A stretch of DNA of 64,000 nucleotides from Propionibacteriaceae bacterium (GTDB taxonomy: Bacteria > Actinomycetota > Actinomycetes > Propionibacteriales > Propionibacteriaceae). A model generated the notes under the pieces. The model did no database searches, was not told where the DNA came from, and saw only the letters and a list, made by a program, of their open reading frames with translations. Shown piece by piece: positions 16,408 through 25,506 of this stretch; the stretch's first letter is position 1, and every line of letters starts with the position of its first letter. Position numbers and translations under genes: made by a program. The stretch covers positions 1 to 64,000 of the forward strand of contig JAUNKK010000007.1 in assembly GCA_030532825.1 (NCBI GenBank). Reading direction: 5' to 3'.

Positions 16408-17478
16408 ATGGTGCGGCGTGAGGGTGTTCGCACGATATCAACGATCGGGGGAATAGTGGCTCGCAAGGCGCGTTCGTTCATGGCGGCAGTAACGGCCGTC
16501 GTGGTGGTCGGTGGTGCCATGACGCTTGCTCTGCTGAAGCCGCCGCCCGAACGCAACACCGAGCCGCTGCCGCTGGTCACCGAAACCCCCACCGCCCCCG
16601 TGGGTCGCCCTCTCTTCGGCAACTCCGGGCCCGCCGTCGCCACTCCGCCCAGCGACGCCCCCAGCCCCGAAGACGAAGTTGCGCCCGGTGAGGACACCAG
16701 CGACCTCGTCATCCCCACCAGCATCCCCACCGAGACCATCCCGAGCGTGACCGCCGAACCTGGAGGTCGCCTAGCGCGCCCAGTCAATGGGCCGATAACG
16801 TCGCGGTTCGGGATGCGTTTCCACCCGGTGCTTAAGGTGTGGAAGCTGCACACGGGCCTTGACTTCGCCGCTGACTGCGGCACCCCCGTCGGCGCCGCCG
16901 CACCAGGCACCGTCGTCAGCACCGGCTGGGCCGGCGGCAACGGTGTGCAGGTGCGGGTGGACCACGGGGTCATCAACGGCCATCGCGTCGTCACCACCTA
17001 CAATCACCTGTCCGTCGTGGGGGTCACGACTGGCCAGCATGTCGATGTGCACCAGGGCCTGGGCCGGGTCGGCAGCACCGGGTATTCCACGGCCTGCCAC
17101 CTGCACTTTGAGGTGATCGTTGATGGGGACTTCCAGGACCCGGAGCCATGGCTGACGAATGACCCGGTGGTCGTCAGCGAGTCCGCCACCCCCACTGAGG
17201 TTCCCACGCCCATCGACCCAAGCACCTCCACCACAGCCCCGCCGACCTCTGATCCGGTTCCGTTGCCGACCGCCACCCCGCCTAACACGACGCCGCCGAC
17301 GACCCAGCCCCCACCAGCTACGTCGACGCCGCCGACGACGCAGCCGCCTCCGCCGTCTACGAAGCAGCCCCCACCGCCTCCCACGAGCGTCCCGACGCAG
17401 CCCAGCAGCCCGCCGTCACGGACAGGCGGCCCCACGCCGTCGACGCCAGTTCCCTCCAGCAGCAACGGGAATCGTTGA
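16408..17478 (+). CDS. Secreted M23 metallopeptidase, proline-rich tail
   Basis: 356 residues. One N-terminal membrane segment (MAAVTAVVVVGGAMTLALL) after a basic stretch acts as signal-anchor. A Pro/Thr-rich linker leads to an M23 (lysostaphin-type) domain: SRFGMRFHP, zinc ligands in HTGLDF (His at about 148, Asp at about 152) and HLHFEV near 230. The domain would cut peptidoglycan cross-links outside the cell. About 85 Thr/Pro residues follow, likely a wall-spanning stretch. It lies 65 bp before the class A PBP gene, fitting a shared cell-wall role. Confidence 0.92.
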   Translation: MVRREGVRTISTIGGIVARKARSFMAAVTAVVVVGGAMTLALLKPPPERNTEPLPLVTETPTAPVGRPLFGNSGPAVATPPSDAPSPEDEVAPGEDTSDLVIPTSIPTETIPSVTAEPGGRLARPVNGPITSRFGMRFHPVLKVWKLHTGLDFAADCGTPVGAAAPGTVVSTGWAGGNGVQVRVDHGVINGHRVVTTYNHLSVVGVTTGQHVDVHQGLGRVGSTGYSTACHLHFEVIVDGDFQDPEPWLTNDPVVVSESATPTEVPTPIDPSTSTTAPPTSDPVPLPTATPPNTTPPTTQPPPATSTPPTTQPPPPSTKQPPPPPTSVPTQPSSPPSRTGGPTPSTPVPSSSNGNR

Positions 17479-17543
17479 TTCAGGAATAGCCGGAGTCTGG
17501 GCCGACTGGGGTCGAACCGCCTGTTCCGCATACTCTGGATGTC

Positions 17544-19841
17544 ATGGCTACGCAGGATCAACGTCCCGGGGTTCCCCAGCAGCCTGGACAACCGCGTCCT
17601 CAGCAGGGCGAAAGGGCTCGTGGGGGGAAGAAGAAGGGCACCAAGTCTCGCGCCCGCAAGATCTGGGGGAGAATTGGCATCGCCTTCCTAGCGCTGTTCC
17701 TCGTCATGGGACTGGCGGGTGTCGGCACCTTCATGTACCTGTACACCACCACGAAGCTGCCCGACCCGAACAGCGACTTCACCACCAACACCACCTTCAT
17801 TTACTTCAACGACGGCGAATCCCAGATGGGGTCGTTGGCGGTACAGAACCGCGTCACCCTCGACTACAGCGAGATGCCGCAGATGATGAAGGATGCGGTG
17901 GTGGCGGCCGAGAACTCCACGTTCTTCACGGACCCTGGGATCTCCATTTCCGGCATGGCGCGCGGCATGTGGACGATTCTGCGTGGCGGTGACCTGCAGG
18001 GCGGGTCCACGATTACCCAGCAGTACATCAAGATCCTGTACCTCGACTCTGAGCGCACCGCGTCCCGCAAGATCCGGGAGTTGATCCTGGCTATGAAGAT
18101 GGGTCAGGAGGTGCCTAAGGAGAAAATCCTGGAGGGCTACCTCAACACCATCTACTTTGGTCGCGGCGCCTACGGTATCGAGGCGGCTTCGAAGTCGTAC
18201 TTCCTGAAGTCGGCGTCAGAGCTGACCTTGGCCGAGACGGCGACGCTAGCCGCGATCCTGAATAACCCTGCTGGCCTGAACCCATCTGGCGGCGAGGCGC
18301 ACCGCGAGCGCCTTCTCGGCCGCTACCAGTATGTGCTGCAGCGGATGCTGGAGGACGGCTACATCACCCAGGCCGACCACGACGCCGCACATCCTGCGCT
18401 GCCCGAGTTCCCGGAGGTCCCCGTCTCCGACCGCTACGGCGGCCCCAAGGGGTTCCTCATCTCCGCCGTCGAGGCCGAGCTTTCCGAGCTAGGCTTCACC
18501 GACGCCCAGATCCAAGGCGGCGGACTGAAGGTCATCACCACCATCGACGAGAAGATGCAGGAGTCTGCGGTCGCGACCGCCCAGAAGTACACGGCGCAGG
18601 CCGCCGAAGACGCCAAGGGCAATCCTGACCCGAACAACCTGCACGTCGCGATCTCGTCGGTGGACACCGCCACCGGCGGCATCCTGGCCATGTACGGCGG
18701 TCCCGACTACACCCAGAACTCCCGGAACTGGTCCATGACGGCCCGGCCCGCCGCGTCGACGTTCAAGACCTTCGCCGCCATCGCGGGGCTGCGCAACGGG
18801 TACTCCCTGAACAGCACCCTCAAGGGCGACACGTTCACCCCGCGCGGCGAATCCGTGCCCATCCGCAATGAGTTCAGCCACCAGTACGGTGACGTGACGC
18901 TCCGCACAGCCATCGCGGAGTCCATCAACACCGCGTTCGTCGACATGACCCAGTCGATGGACAACGGTCCGCAGGAGGTCATCCAGGCCGCGAACGACGC
19001 GGGGGCGCCGACGGGGCCCGGCTGGGAGGCCAACAACCGCATCGCGCTAGGCGCGGCTGAGGTCAGCCCCATCAACATGGCCAACGCCTACGCCACCTTG
19101 GCGGACTCGGGTAAGCACAAGGACGCCCACATCGTCGCGAAGGTTCTGGACCGCGACGGGAACGTGCTTCACGAGGCCAAGACGGAAGGCACCCAGGCTG
19201 TCGAGGAGAACGTGGCGGCGAACGTCACCGACGCCCTGACCTCCGTGATTGAGGAGGGCACCGGAACGAAGGCCTCGGAGTTGGGTCGTCCCGTCGCCGG
19301 CAAGACCGGCACCAACGGCGTCGACGACACCATCACCTCGGCCTGGTTCGTCGGCTATACCAAGCAGATCTCGACGGCCGTCATGTACGTGGCCGGGGAG
19401 TCAGGCAACGAGGATCTCGAAACCTACAAGCGGCCGCAGGATGACACGTTCTTCGGGTCCAGCTATCCCCTCATGACGTGGGTGGAGTTCATGGAAACCG
19501 CCACGGAGGGGCAGGAAGTCCTGGAGTTCGACAAGGCCAAGCCGATCAAGGGCAAGTCGCAAGAACCGACCCCTGAGCCATCGCGCGGCCCGCGTCAACA
19601 GCCCAGCGCCCAGGAAACGACGCCGACTGCGCAGGCGACGGGGGAGGACAGCCCCCGGCCGAGCGCCTCTGAGCCGCAGAACCGGACGCAGGAGCCGCGC
19701 TGGTCGAACCAACCCACTGAGCAGCCCACAACGGATCCGATCCGGACCCAGGAACCGCCCGGCGGCGGTCAGCAGCCCACCCAGCCCGGGATCCCCGCCC
19801 CGTCGGGCGGCGGTGGGGGCGGCGAAGACGACGACGAGTAA
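17544..19841 (+). CDS. Class A penicillin-binding protein (bifunctional)
   Basis: 765 residues. A cytoplasmic Lys/Arg-rich N-terminus and one membrane anchor (IAFLALFLVMGLAGVGTFMY) precede a GT51 glycosyltransferase domain with VVAAENSTFF (catalytic Glu at about 122) and GGSTITQQYIK. The transpeptidase domain has AASTFK (active Ser at about 403), SIN near 460 and KTGTNG near 586. The C-terminus is Pro/Glu/Gln rich and ends in Gly and Asp/Glu runs, as in many actinobacterial PBP1/PonA proteins. It polymerises lipid II and cross-links peptidoglycan. It may be co-expressed with the M23 gene. Confidence 0.96.
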   Translation: MATQDQRPGVPQQPGQPRPQQGERARGGKKKGTKSRARKIWGRIGIAFLALFLVMGLAGVGTFMYLYTTTKLPDPNSDFTTNTTFIYFNDGESQMGSLAVQNRVTLDYSEMPQMMKDAVVAAENSTFFTDPGISISGMARGMWTILRGGDLQGGSTITQQYIKILYLDSERTASRKIRELILAMKMGQEVPKEKILEGYLNTIYFGRGAYGIEAASKSYFLKSASELTLAETATLAAILNNPAGLNPSGGEAHRERLLGRYQYVLQRMLEDGYITQADHDAAHPALPEFPEVPVSDRYGGPKGFLISAVEAELSELGFTDAQIQGGGLKVITTIDEKMQESAVATAQKYTAQAAEDAKGNPDPNNLHVAISSVDTATGGILAMYGGPDYTQNSRNWSMTARPAASTFKTFAAIAGLRNGYSLNSTLKGDTFTPRGESVPIRNEFSHQYGDVTLRTAIAESINTAFVDMTQSMDNGPQEVIQAANDAGAPTGPGWEANNRIALGAAEVSPINMANAYATLADSGKHKDAHIVAKVLDRDGNVLHEAKTEGTQAVEENVAANVTDALTSVIEEGTGTKASELGRPVAGKTGTNGVDDTITSAWFVGYTKQISTAVMYVAGESGNEDLETYKRPQDDTFFGSSYPLMTWVEFMETATEGQEVLEFDKAKPIKGKSQEPTPEPSRGPRQQPSAQETTPTAQATGEDSPRPSASEPQNRTQEPRWSNQPTEQPTTDPIRTQEPPGGGQQPTQPGIPAPSGGGGGGEDDDE

Positions 19842-19923
19842 CACCCTCCGGCCGGTTTGGGAAGGCAGAACCGGCCATACGGGCGACTTGTGGTGCCCGC
19901 CGGACGATAGTTAACTTCAGGGT

Positions 19924-21312
19924 ATGACATATGGGGTGGTACCTCCGGCTGAACAGCGGGTGATGCTCAACGAGTTCGACGCAGTGGAGCAGGCGAGGAT
20001 CTGGTTGGAGTATGGGCCGGAGGCGGCGACACGACTGTTTGTCGGCTACCTGCGGCTGGCGCGGTTCTTTGGGGACACGGTGGTGCTCAACCGCTCCCAG
20101 ATACTGGACGGGATCGTGATGCTGTCCCTGGGGCCTGCGGGAGTGCGGCGGGCGCTGGGGGTGGGTGATGGCGAACCGATGCCCGTCACGATCCTGTGTT
20201 CCCGGGAGTCACCCCCGTCGGCCCCGTTGGAGCGGATCATCTCAGCTGAGATTAGTGCCGTTGACGCTATGGCGGCGTCGTCGGCGGCGTATGCGCTGCA
20301 CCCATCAAGTGTGCCGGCGGAGACACAGTGGATGTACTTCGACGACGAGGAGCATCGCCGCCGCGCCGAATCGGCGGGCCTTGAGCAGCGTATCTACTCG
20401 TCGTACCGTTTCGACCTGGCGGCGCGCCGTGGCATGTGGCGTGAGGCGATCCAGCAGGGCCGGTTCCAGCTGGAGTACTGGAGCCCGCTGAGCTTCGATA
20501 TGTCGGCGCTGCTGAACGCCAGTTTCGACCCCGACGCGCAGGGGCTGTCCGGAGAGGAGCGGGCGCTCGTCGAGTCGGTGCTGTCGAACTTCGGACCGGA
20601 GGGTTTCAACGCCCTATTCGATCGAGACGCGGCGCTGGAGTTCGTTGCGGAGCTGCCGGTGGATGCCTATGCACGGCGGGCCGTGATGGATTGGTGGGAC
20701 GCCGCATATCGCGACGGGATGGCGGCCTCGAACCGCTGCAAGTCCATCCGGTTGACGCCGTTCACTGAGCAGGGCTATGGGCACCGGGTAGTGCTGTCTC
20801 GGGCCCTCGGCCTGGTGGCGGATGTGCCGCCGTGGCGGCAGCGGCTGCGGCAGTGGGTGGGGTGGCGCTTCGGTTACGGGGACCAGGGAAGGATCCGCTT
20901 CGGTGGGGATCTCGTCGACATCCTGCGGGAGATGGACACGGAAAGCTACAGTCGCCTGATTCACCTGACGCGGGCGGCGCGGGAGCGGTTCTGGGCGGAG
21001 CCGTCGCGGGCGGCCGCCTATGATCTAGCGCTGGCGGCCCGCGAGCAGTGGCAGCCGCTGGTGACGCGGCATCGTCGCACCCGGCGTGTGGGAGTTGCCG
21101 CCGTCGCGCTGCTGGTATTGGCCGGGGTGGCGGCACTGGCGCAGGGCCTGGGGCAGTGGTGCGGCGGTGCGGGCTGGTGGGTGTTCCTGGCGACACTGAC
21201 CGGTTTCCTGGTGGGCGGACCCCTGGCTGCGAAGGTCCGCAGGCTGTGGTTGCTGCGACCGTGGAACATGTACGGTACCGTCACCGAGCGAATCCAGGAC
21301 AACGGCCGGTAG
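19924..21312 (+). CDS. Unknown protein with two C-terminal membrane segments
   Basis: 462 residues, no family recognised. The N-terminal half is mixed helix/strand (EYGPEAATRLFVGYLRLARFF, VVLNRSQILDGIVMLSLGP, PMPVTILC). The middle is helical and rich in Trp/Arg. The last 80 residues hold two hydrophobic helices (VAAVALLVLAGVAALAQGLG; GWWVFLATLTGFLVGGPLAA) and a basic tail, so the bulk probably sits in the cytoplasm anchored to the membrane. A start at ATG 19924 gives a clean N-terminus. It is monocistronic between the PBP and the esterase-like gene. Confidence 0.7.
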   Translation: MTYGVVPPAEQRVMLNEFDAVEQARIWLEYGPEAATRLFVGYLRLARFFGDTVVLNRSQILDGIVMLSLGPAGVRRALGVGDGEPMPVTILCSRESPPSAPLERIISAEISAVDAMAASSAAYALHPSSVPAETQWMYFDDEEHRRRAESAGLEQRIYSSYRFDLAARRGMWREAIQQGRFQLEYWSPLSFDMSALLNASFDPDAQGLSGEERALVESVLSNFGPEGFNALFDRDAALEFVAELPVDAYARRAVMDWWDAAYRDGMAASNRCKSIRLTPFTEQGYGHRVVLSRALGLVADVPPWRQRLRQWVGWRFGYGDQGRIRFGGDLVDILREMDTESYSRLIHLTRAARERFWAEPSRAAAYDLALAAREQWQPLVTRHRRTRRVGVAAVALLVLAGVAALAQGLGQWCGGAGWWVFLATLTGFLVGGPLAAKVRRLWLLRPWNMYGTVTERIQDNGR

Positions 21313-21419
21313 GTGGGCAGGGCCTTGGGGGAGTAGCGGGCCCGCCCAAGGCGTGGGGTGCGTGGAATGCCTGGATGTTACGGTCGAGGGACAAAGTTTC
21401 GACCAAGGAGGCAAGCCCC

Positions 21420-22226
21420 ATGACCACACACCTGTCTCGACGCACCGTGATTGGCCTAGCCGCCCCGTTGGCGACGGCGGGGGTATTTCTCCCGACGCTG
21501 AGCGCTCGGGCTGCTAAGAACCAATATTTCATCGGATTCACCGACTCGCGCGGCACCAGTTCCCAATACCACTTCTATCCCGGTGGGGGAGCACGGACCG
21601 GCCTAGTCGTCTACCTTGATGGCGATGACCAGGAACTCTTTGATGTGGATTACGGCAGCGACGACTACGACTACCCAGGGGGACTCGCCGGTCCCAACAG
21701 CATCGTCGCGTCCGCCGTTGCACGCGGTTACGATGTCGCCGCTGTCCACTCGCCCGGCGATGACCGATGGTGGGTTGGCGATGCCGAGGCCAAGGGAATC
21801 TATCTCAGAGAGCTGTTCCAGCACCTAGCGGGCGCCCACGGTGCCAACACTTCCAGGCTATGGGCCGTCGGCTATTCGGGCGGTTCGGAGTTCATCACGG
21901 AAAGCTTCTTCCCCAGGTTCGCCAACGATATGCAAAGCGGTGGTTTCATCGTCTTCGGAGGTGGCGACGCACCAGGGAGGGGCGTTGGCTCCTTCTCGGA
22001 TCATGCTAAGGAGACGTTGTCGCTGAACTGGCTCACCGGGACGAAGGACATCCCCGATGACACGAGTGACTTCGACGGGTATGGCCACGCCAAAGCCAGT
22101 TTCAAGTACTACCAGGAGCAGGGCTTCAAGAACACTTATGCGACATGGCCCCGAGGCGAGGATCACGAATCGATCATCACGAAATACTTCGGACCTTACG
22201 TGGCTCGGGTGCTCAGCCGCGGATGA
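21420..22226 (+). CDS. Tat-exported alpha/beta-hydrolase (esterase-like)
   Basis: 268 residues from ATG 21420 with AAGGAGG 8 nt upstream; longer upstream frames lack a ribosome site. The signal LSRRTVIGLAAPLATAGVF is a good Tat motif. The mature part has the hydrolase-fold pattern: GLVVYLDGDDQ (strand/oxyanion region), the nucleophile elbow GYSGGSEF (Ser at about 159) and a C-terminal GEDHES that could supply the catalytic His. It recalls polyhydroxybutyrate-depolymerase/esterase-type secreted proteins. Substrate unknown. Confidence 0.75.
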   Translation: MTTHLSRRTVIGLAAPLATAGVFLPTLSARAAKNQYFIGFTDSRGTSSQYHFYPGGGARTGLVVYLDGDDQELFDVDYGSDDYDYPGGLAGPNSIVASAVARGYDVAAVHSPGDDRWWVGDAEAKGIYLRELFQHLAGAHGANTSRLWAVGYSGGSEFITESFFPRFANDMQSGGFIVFGGGDAPGRGVGSFSDHAKETLSLNWLTGTKDIPDDTSDFDGYGHAKASFKYYQEQGFKNTYATWPRGEDHESIITKYFGPYVARVLSRG

Positions 22227-22256
22227 TCCCCGTCACCGGGTGATGCGGCTAGCGGC

Positions 22257-22967
22257 TCACCCGTCGCTCAGGTGTCGTAGAAAACGGGCGGGGGAAGCCA
22301 GAAACAGGCGCCAGCTGTGCACCATCTCTAGGTCATCGTAGCCGCAGGATCGCAGCCCCCAGTCGCCGAGCTCGTAGATGCGAGCCTTGGGGATCGATGC
22401 CAGGATGGGGGAGTGGGTGGACAAGATCACCTGCGATCCGCGGGCCAGCAGGTCCCCGATGTGGGTGACCAGGGTGAGGCAACCGTTGAAGGACAGCGCC
22501 GACTCGGCCTCGTCGAGGATCCACAGCCCCCGTAGCGCAGCGCGCCCGGAAAGATACTCAATGAACGACTCGCCGTGGCTTTGAAAGTTGTGCCTGCCCT
22601 CGACGCCCAACTCCTCAAGGTAGTCGAAGTGCCCGTGCATCGTTTCGGCGCGCAGGAACACGCCCTTGCGGCTACCGACGCTGCGGATGAGCTGTAGGTG
22701 GTCAGCCAGGCGGGATTCGCTGGGCTGCGTTCGATACAGCGAGTTCTGGGTGCCACCGGCGACACTCAGCCCGTACGCCTCCGCGATGGCCTCAACGATC
22801 GTGGACTTCCCGGCCCCGTTCTCTCCCACGAACACGGTCAGTGGCGCCAAATCCAAGCCGTCATCCAGTAGCTGCCGTACCGCCGGAATCGTCGCTGGCC
22901 ATGCGTCACGAGGCGACGGGGACAAGGCATGCTCTTCGATCCGCCGGAGCGGCTGGGTGTCAAACAT
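22257..22967 (-). CDS. AAA ATPase, RecF/SMC-like
   Basis: 236 residues from ATG 22967, preceded by GGGAGGTGAT; the longer open frame upstream overlaps the divergent gene and is unlikely. Walker A GENGAGKST follows LTVFVGE, Walker B is LWILDEAESALS and the switch region is ILSTHSPILASIP. The ABC signature-type region is weak, as in short YbbA/AAA_21-type ATPases. It could work in DNA maintenance or as half of a two-gene nuclease system, but no partner nuclease lies next to it. Divergent from the membrane protein at 23092. Confidence 0.85.
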   Translation of the reverse strand: MFDTQPLRRIEEHALSPSPRDAWPATIPAVRQLLDDGLDLAPLTVFVGENGAGKSTIVEAIAEAYGLSVAGGTQNSLYRTQPSESRLADHLQLIRSVGSRKGVFLRAETMHGHFDYLEELGVEGRHNFQSHGESFIEYLSGRAALRGLWILDEAESALSFNGCLTLVTHIGDLLARGSQVILSTHSPILASIPKARIYELGDWGLRSCGYDDLEMVHSWRLFLASPARFLRHLSDG

Positions 22968-23091
22968 GGCATCACCTCCCTGCCGTATTGTGCCGGAAGC
23001 GTCCGGCTTCGAGGGGGGGAGCGGCGCCGGGGTGCTTCGCGTCGTGGTCTGCTCGGGGAAACTGTCGGGGCGACGCTCTACGCTGTAGGCC

Positions 23092-24483
23092 ATGAAGAAT
23101 GCGCTGCTGGAGGGCCTAGGGGGGCCGGTGGGGCGCTATGCCCGCCGGTCAGGGCTGTGGTTTAACCCCATCCCGTGGTCGCTGCTCGTGGCCACCGTCA
23201 CGTTCTTCATCCTTGCGGTGCGACAGATCCCGTGCGTGCAGACTTCGGAGACGCAGGCCGTCAACGCCTTCATCCGGCTGTGCTATTCCGACATTCCCTT
23301 GTCCTGGACCAGCGAGGGCCTGGCGCAAGGAGCTTTGCCGTTCGGCGGGCACCAGATGAACCACCCGCCACTGCTAGGTTTCGTCATGCTGTGCGTGGTG
23401 ATGCTGGCCCGGGTGGCGGGTGCCCCCGTCGCCGCCGACCTGGGAGTGCAGGCGCAACTGGACGGGGCCCGGGTGTTCTTCGGCATCGCCGCTGTGTTCT
23501 TGTTCGCCAGTTTCCTGGTGTGGGTGCTGTGCTTCAGCCGGCTGGGCCGCGATGCCGATCAGGGACGACGCGCCACATGGGACGGCATGTGGGTGGCGGC
23601 CTCCCCGGTGGTGCTGGCAACCGGGCTGATTTCCTGGGACCTGCTGGCCATCGCGTTCTCGGCATTCGGGTTGCTGTGCCTCGCACGTGGGCGGCTAGCA
23701 GAAGCCGGAATCGTGCTAGGTCTGGCGGCCGGGGTTGGCACCATGGCCATCGCCGTCGCCCTAGCCGCGGCGCTCACCATCGGGCTCCGCGGCACACTCC
23801 GGCATCTTGCGGCTTTCGGCCTAGGGGCTGGTCTGACGTTCATTACGGTCAACCTGCCGCTTGTCATCTACGACTGGGATGCGGTGGCGGCCTTCTACTA
23901 CGGCGAGATCACCAAGGATGCCGGGTACGGGTCGGTGTTCTTCCTCCCGGAGGCTTTCGGTTTCCAGATCCGCGCCGCTGGGTCGCTGGGGTTCCTGCTG
24001 ACGCTGTTGGTGCTGGCTCTCATCACCTCATGGCTGTACCTGCGGGGGCTGCGGCCCCGCGTGGGCACCGTCGTGGCGCTGTTCGTGTTTCCGACGGCGC
24101 TGTTCGCGGCCGCCTACCCACCCCAGACCGCCCTGTGGCTGCTTTTCGCGGTGCTGCTGGCCCGCCCCTGGCAACGGGTGCGGCTGCCGTTCGTCATCAC
24201 ACAAGTGGCCTACTGGGCCGCGGTCTGGGCCTATCTGGCCGGCCACCTCAACCCCAGCTACAACGGCCACCTCAACCTCTACTTCTTGGCGCTGGTGCTG
24301 CGGGTCGCGGTGGAGGTCGGCATCGTCGTCAGCTGCCTGCGAGACGCTGCCCATCCGAGCCGCGACCGCCTCCGCAGCCCAGATGTTCCCGACCCGATCG
24401 GCGGCGTGCTGAACGATACCGAGCGCTCCCTGCCCCTGCCGGTGTCCCCGGCGTTGGCTCCGCTGGCGCCGCAACCCGGCTAG
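23092..24483 (+). CDS. Polytopic membrane protein, GT-C glycosyltransferase-like
   Basis: 463 residues with about 10-12 membrane segments. The first extracellular loop holds QTSETQAVNAF and, further on, GGHQMNHPPL, where a GT-C enzyme would carry its active-site carboxylate. Later segments YPPQTALWLLFAVLLA and HLNPSYNGHLNLYFLAL fit the DUF2029/GT87 style of polyprenyl-phosphate sugar transferases of actinobacteria. Function is inferred from topology only. The basic/Pro-rich C-terminus is cytoplasmic. It converges with the alanine-racemase-like gene, overlapping its stop by 4 bp. Confidence 0.6.
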   Translation: MKNALLEGLGGPVGRYARRSGLWFNPIPWSLLVATVTFFILAVRQIPCVQTSETQAVNAFIRLCYSDIPLSWTSEGLAQGALPFGGHQMNHPPLLGFVMLCVVMLARVAGAPVAADLGVQAQLDGARVFFGIAAVFLFASFLVWVLCFSRLGRDADQGRRATWDGMWVAASPVVLATGLISWDLLAIAFSAFGLLCLARGRLAEAGIVLGLAAGVGTMAIAVALAAALTIGLRGTLRHLAAFGLGAGLTFITVNLPLVIYDWDAVAAFYYGEITKDAGYGSVFFLPEAFGFQIRAAGSLGFLLTLLVLALITSWLYLRGLRPRVGTVVALFVFPTALFAAAYPPQTALWLLFAVLLARPWQRVRLPFVITQVAYWAAVWAYLAGHLNPSYNGHLNLYFLALVLRVAVEVGIVVSCLRDAAHPSRDRLRSPDVPDPIGGVLNDTERSLPLPVSPALAPLAPQPG

Positions 24484-25505
24484 TTCCACACTAGGTCGTC
24501 GCAGGTTGTGGTGGTGAGGCGGACGGTGACCGGCACCTCGTCGCCTACCTCGACACCGGGCTCCGCGCCGCCGACGAATACCATGGAGGCGTGCATGTGC
24601 GGGGGCTCTGCGAAGGGCCGCTTCCGGCCCCCGATGGTAAACGGCGACCGCGAAAACCCCGTCGCGTCCAGCACTCCCTGCGCGATCGTGACACCCCGCT
24701 GCCGCAACGACTTCTGTGACGGCGGCGCCGACAGCGCAATACCGTGCGACGTGCCGCCGCTGACCACGACCAGCCAGCCGTCGCGCGGCGCCCGGTTCTG
24801 GTGGTAGCCGTAGCGGGTGCCGCGCGTGACCCGATGCAGGTCCAGCACTGTCGCCGTCGTGGTTAGCGCGTTGGGGGCCTCCAGCCACAGCCGGGTTCCC
24901 ATCCGCATCCGGGTGCGCACCCCCAGGTGCGTACGCAGCTTCCGGTAGTCGCCGCTGCCCAGGTGCGACACCCACACTGCGCCGCGCTTGTGAGAGACGG
25001 CGACGGAGGCCAGCTGTTTCGCCTCGGCGAGGCCCGCGGCGGGTGGCAGGTGGATGGTCCAGCCCTCGAAGTTCAGGGCGCCGGTTTCCACCTGGCCGAT
25101 GTGGTCGCTGGGGATGCCGTGCCGCAGCATCGACGTCAGCAACTCCACGACGACGCGCGCCCGCGGATGTGTCCGGCGCACCTCCTCTAGGTCTTCCAGC
25201 CGGGAGACGACGGTGATGACCTTCGGGTCGTCCAGCAACGCCACGGCCGCGGCGTCGAAGGAGCGCCAGGCCGACAGCACCAGCACGTCGCGATCCCAGC
25301 CCGCAGCCCGCACCACCGGCACTTCTTGGGGGGTGCCGACGGCCAGGCAGTCGTTGTTCATGCGCTGCGACTCCGCAGCCAGCACATCCAGCCCGAAGCC
25401 GTAGCCGTTGCCCTTCGCCACGGGCACCAGGCCCGGGAAGTCCTCGTGCAGGTCCCGGACGTTGGCGCGCCAGGCGCGGGTGTCGATATTGAGCTTGAGC
25501 GTCAT
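24480..25505 (-). CDS. Alanine-racemase-like PLP protein
   Basis: 341 residues. The N-terminal barrel carries the PLP lysine motif VPVAKGNGYGFG (Lys at about 30), as in alanine racemases. The second domain is divergent: RYGYHQNRAPRDG and GGTSHGIAL replace the usual VGYADG region, and MHASMVF stands in for the SMD motif. It follows the FemX-type gene by 1 bp on the same strand, so the two probably act together, for example in making or supplying an amino acid for peptidoglycan. Whether it racemises alanine is not shown by the sequence. Confidence 0.8.
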   Translation of the reverse strand: MTLKLNIDTRAWRANVRDLHEDFPGLVPVAKGNGYGFGLDVLAAESQRMNNDCLAVGTPQEVPVVRAAGWDRDVLVLSAWRSFDAAAVALLDDPKVITVVSRLEDLEEVRRTHPRARVVVELLTSMLRHGIPSDHIGQVETGALNFEGWTIHLPPAAGLAEAKQLASVAVSHKRGAVWVSHLGSGDYRKLRTHLGVRTRMRMGTRLWLEAPNALTTTATVLDLHRVTRGTRYGYHQNRAPRDGWLVVVSGGTSHGIALSAPPSQKSLRQRGVTIAQGVLDATGFSRSPFTIGGRKRPFAEPPHMHASMVFVGGAEPGVEVGDEVPVTVRLTTTTCDDLVWN

Positions 25506-25506
25506 G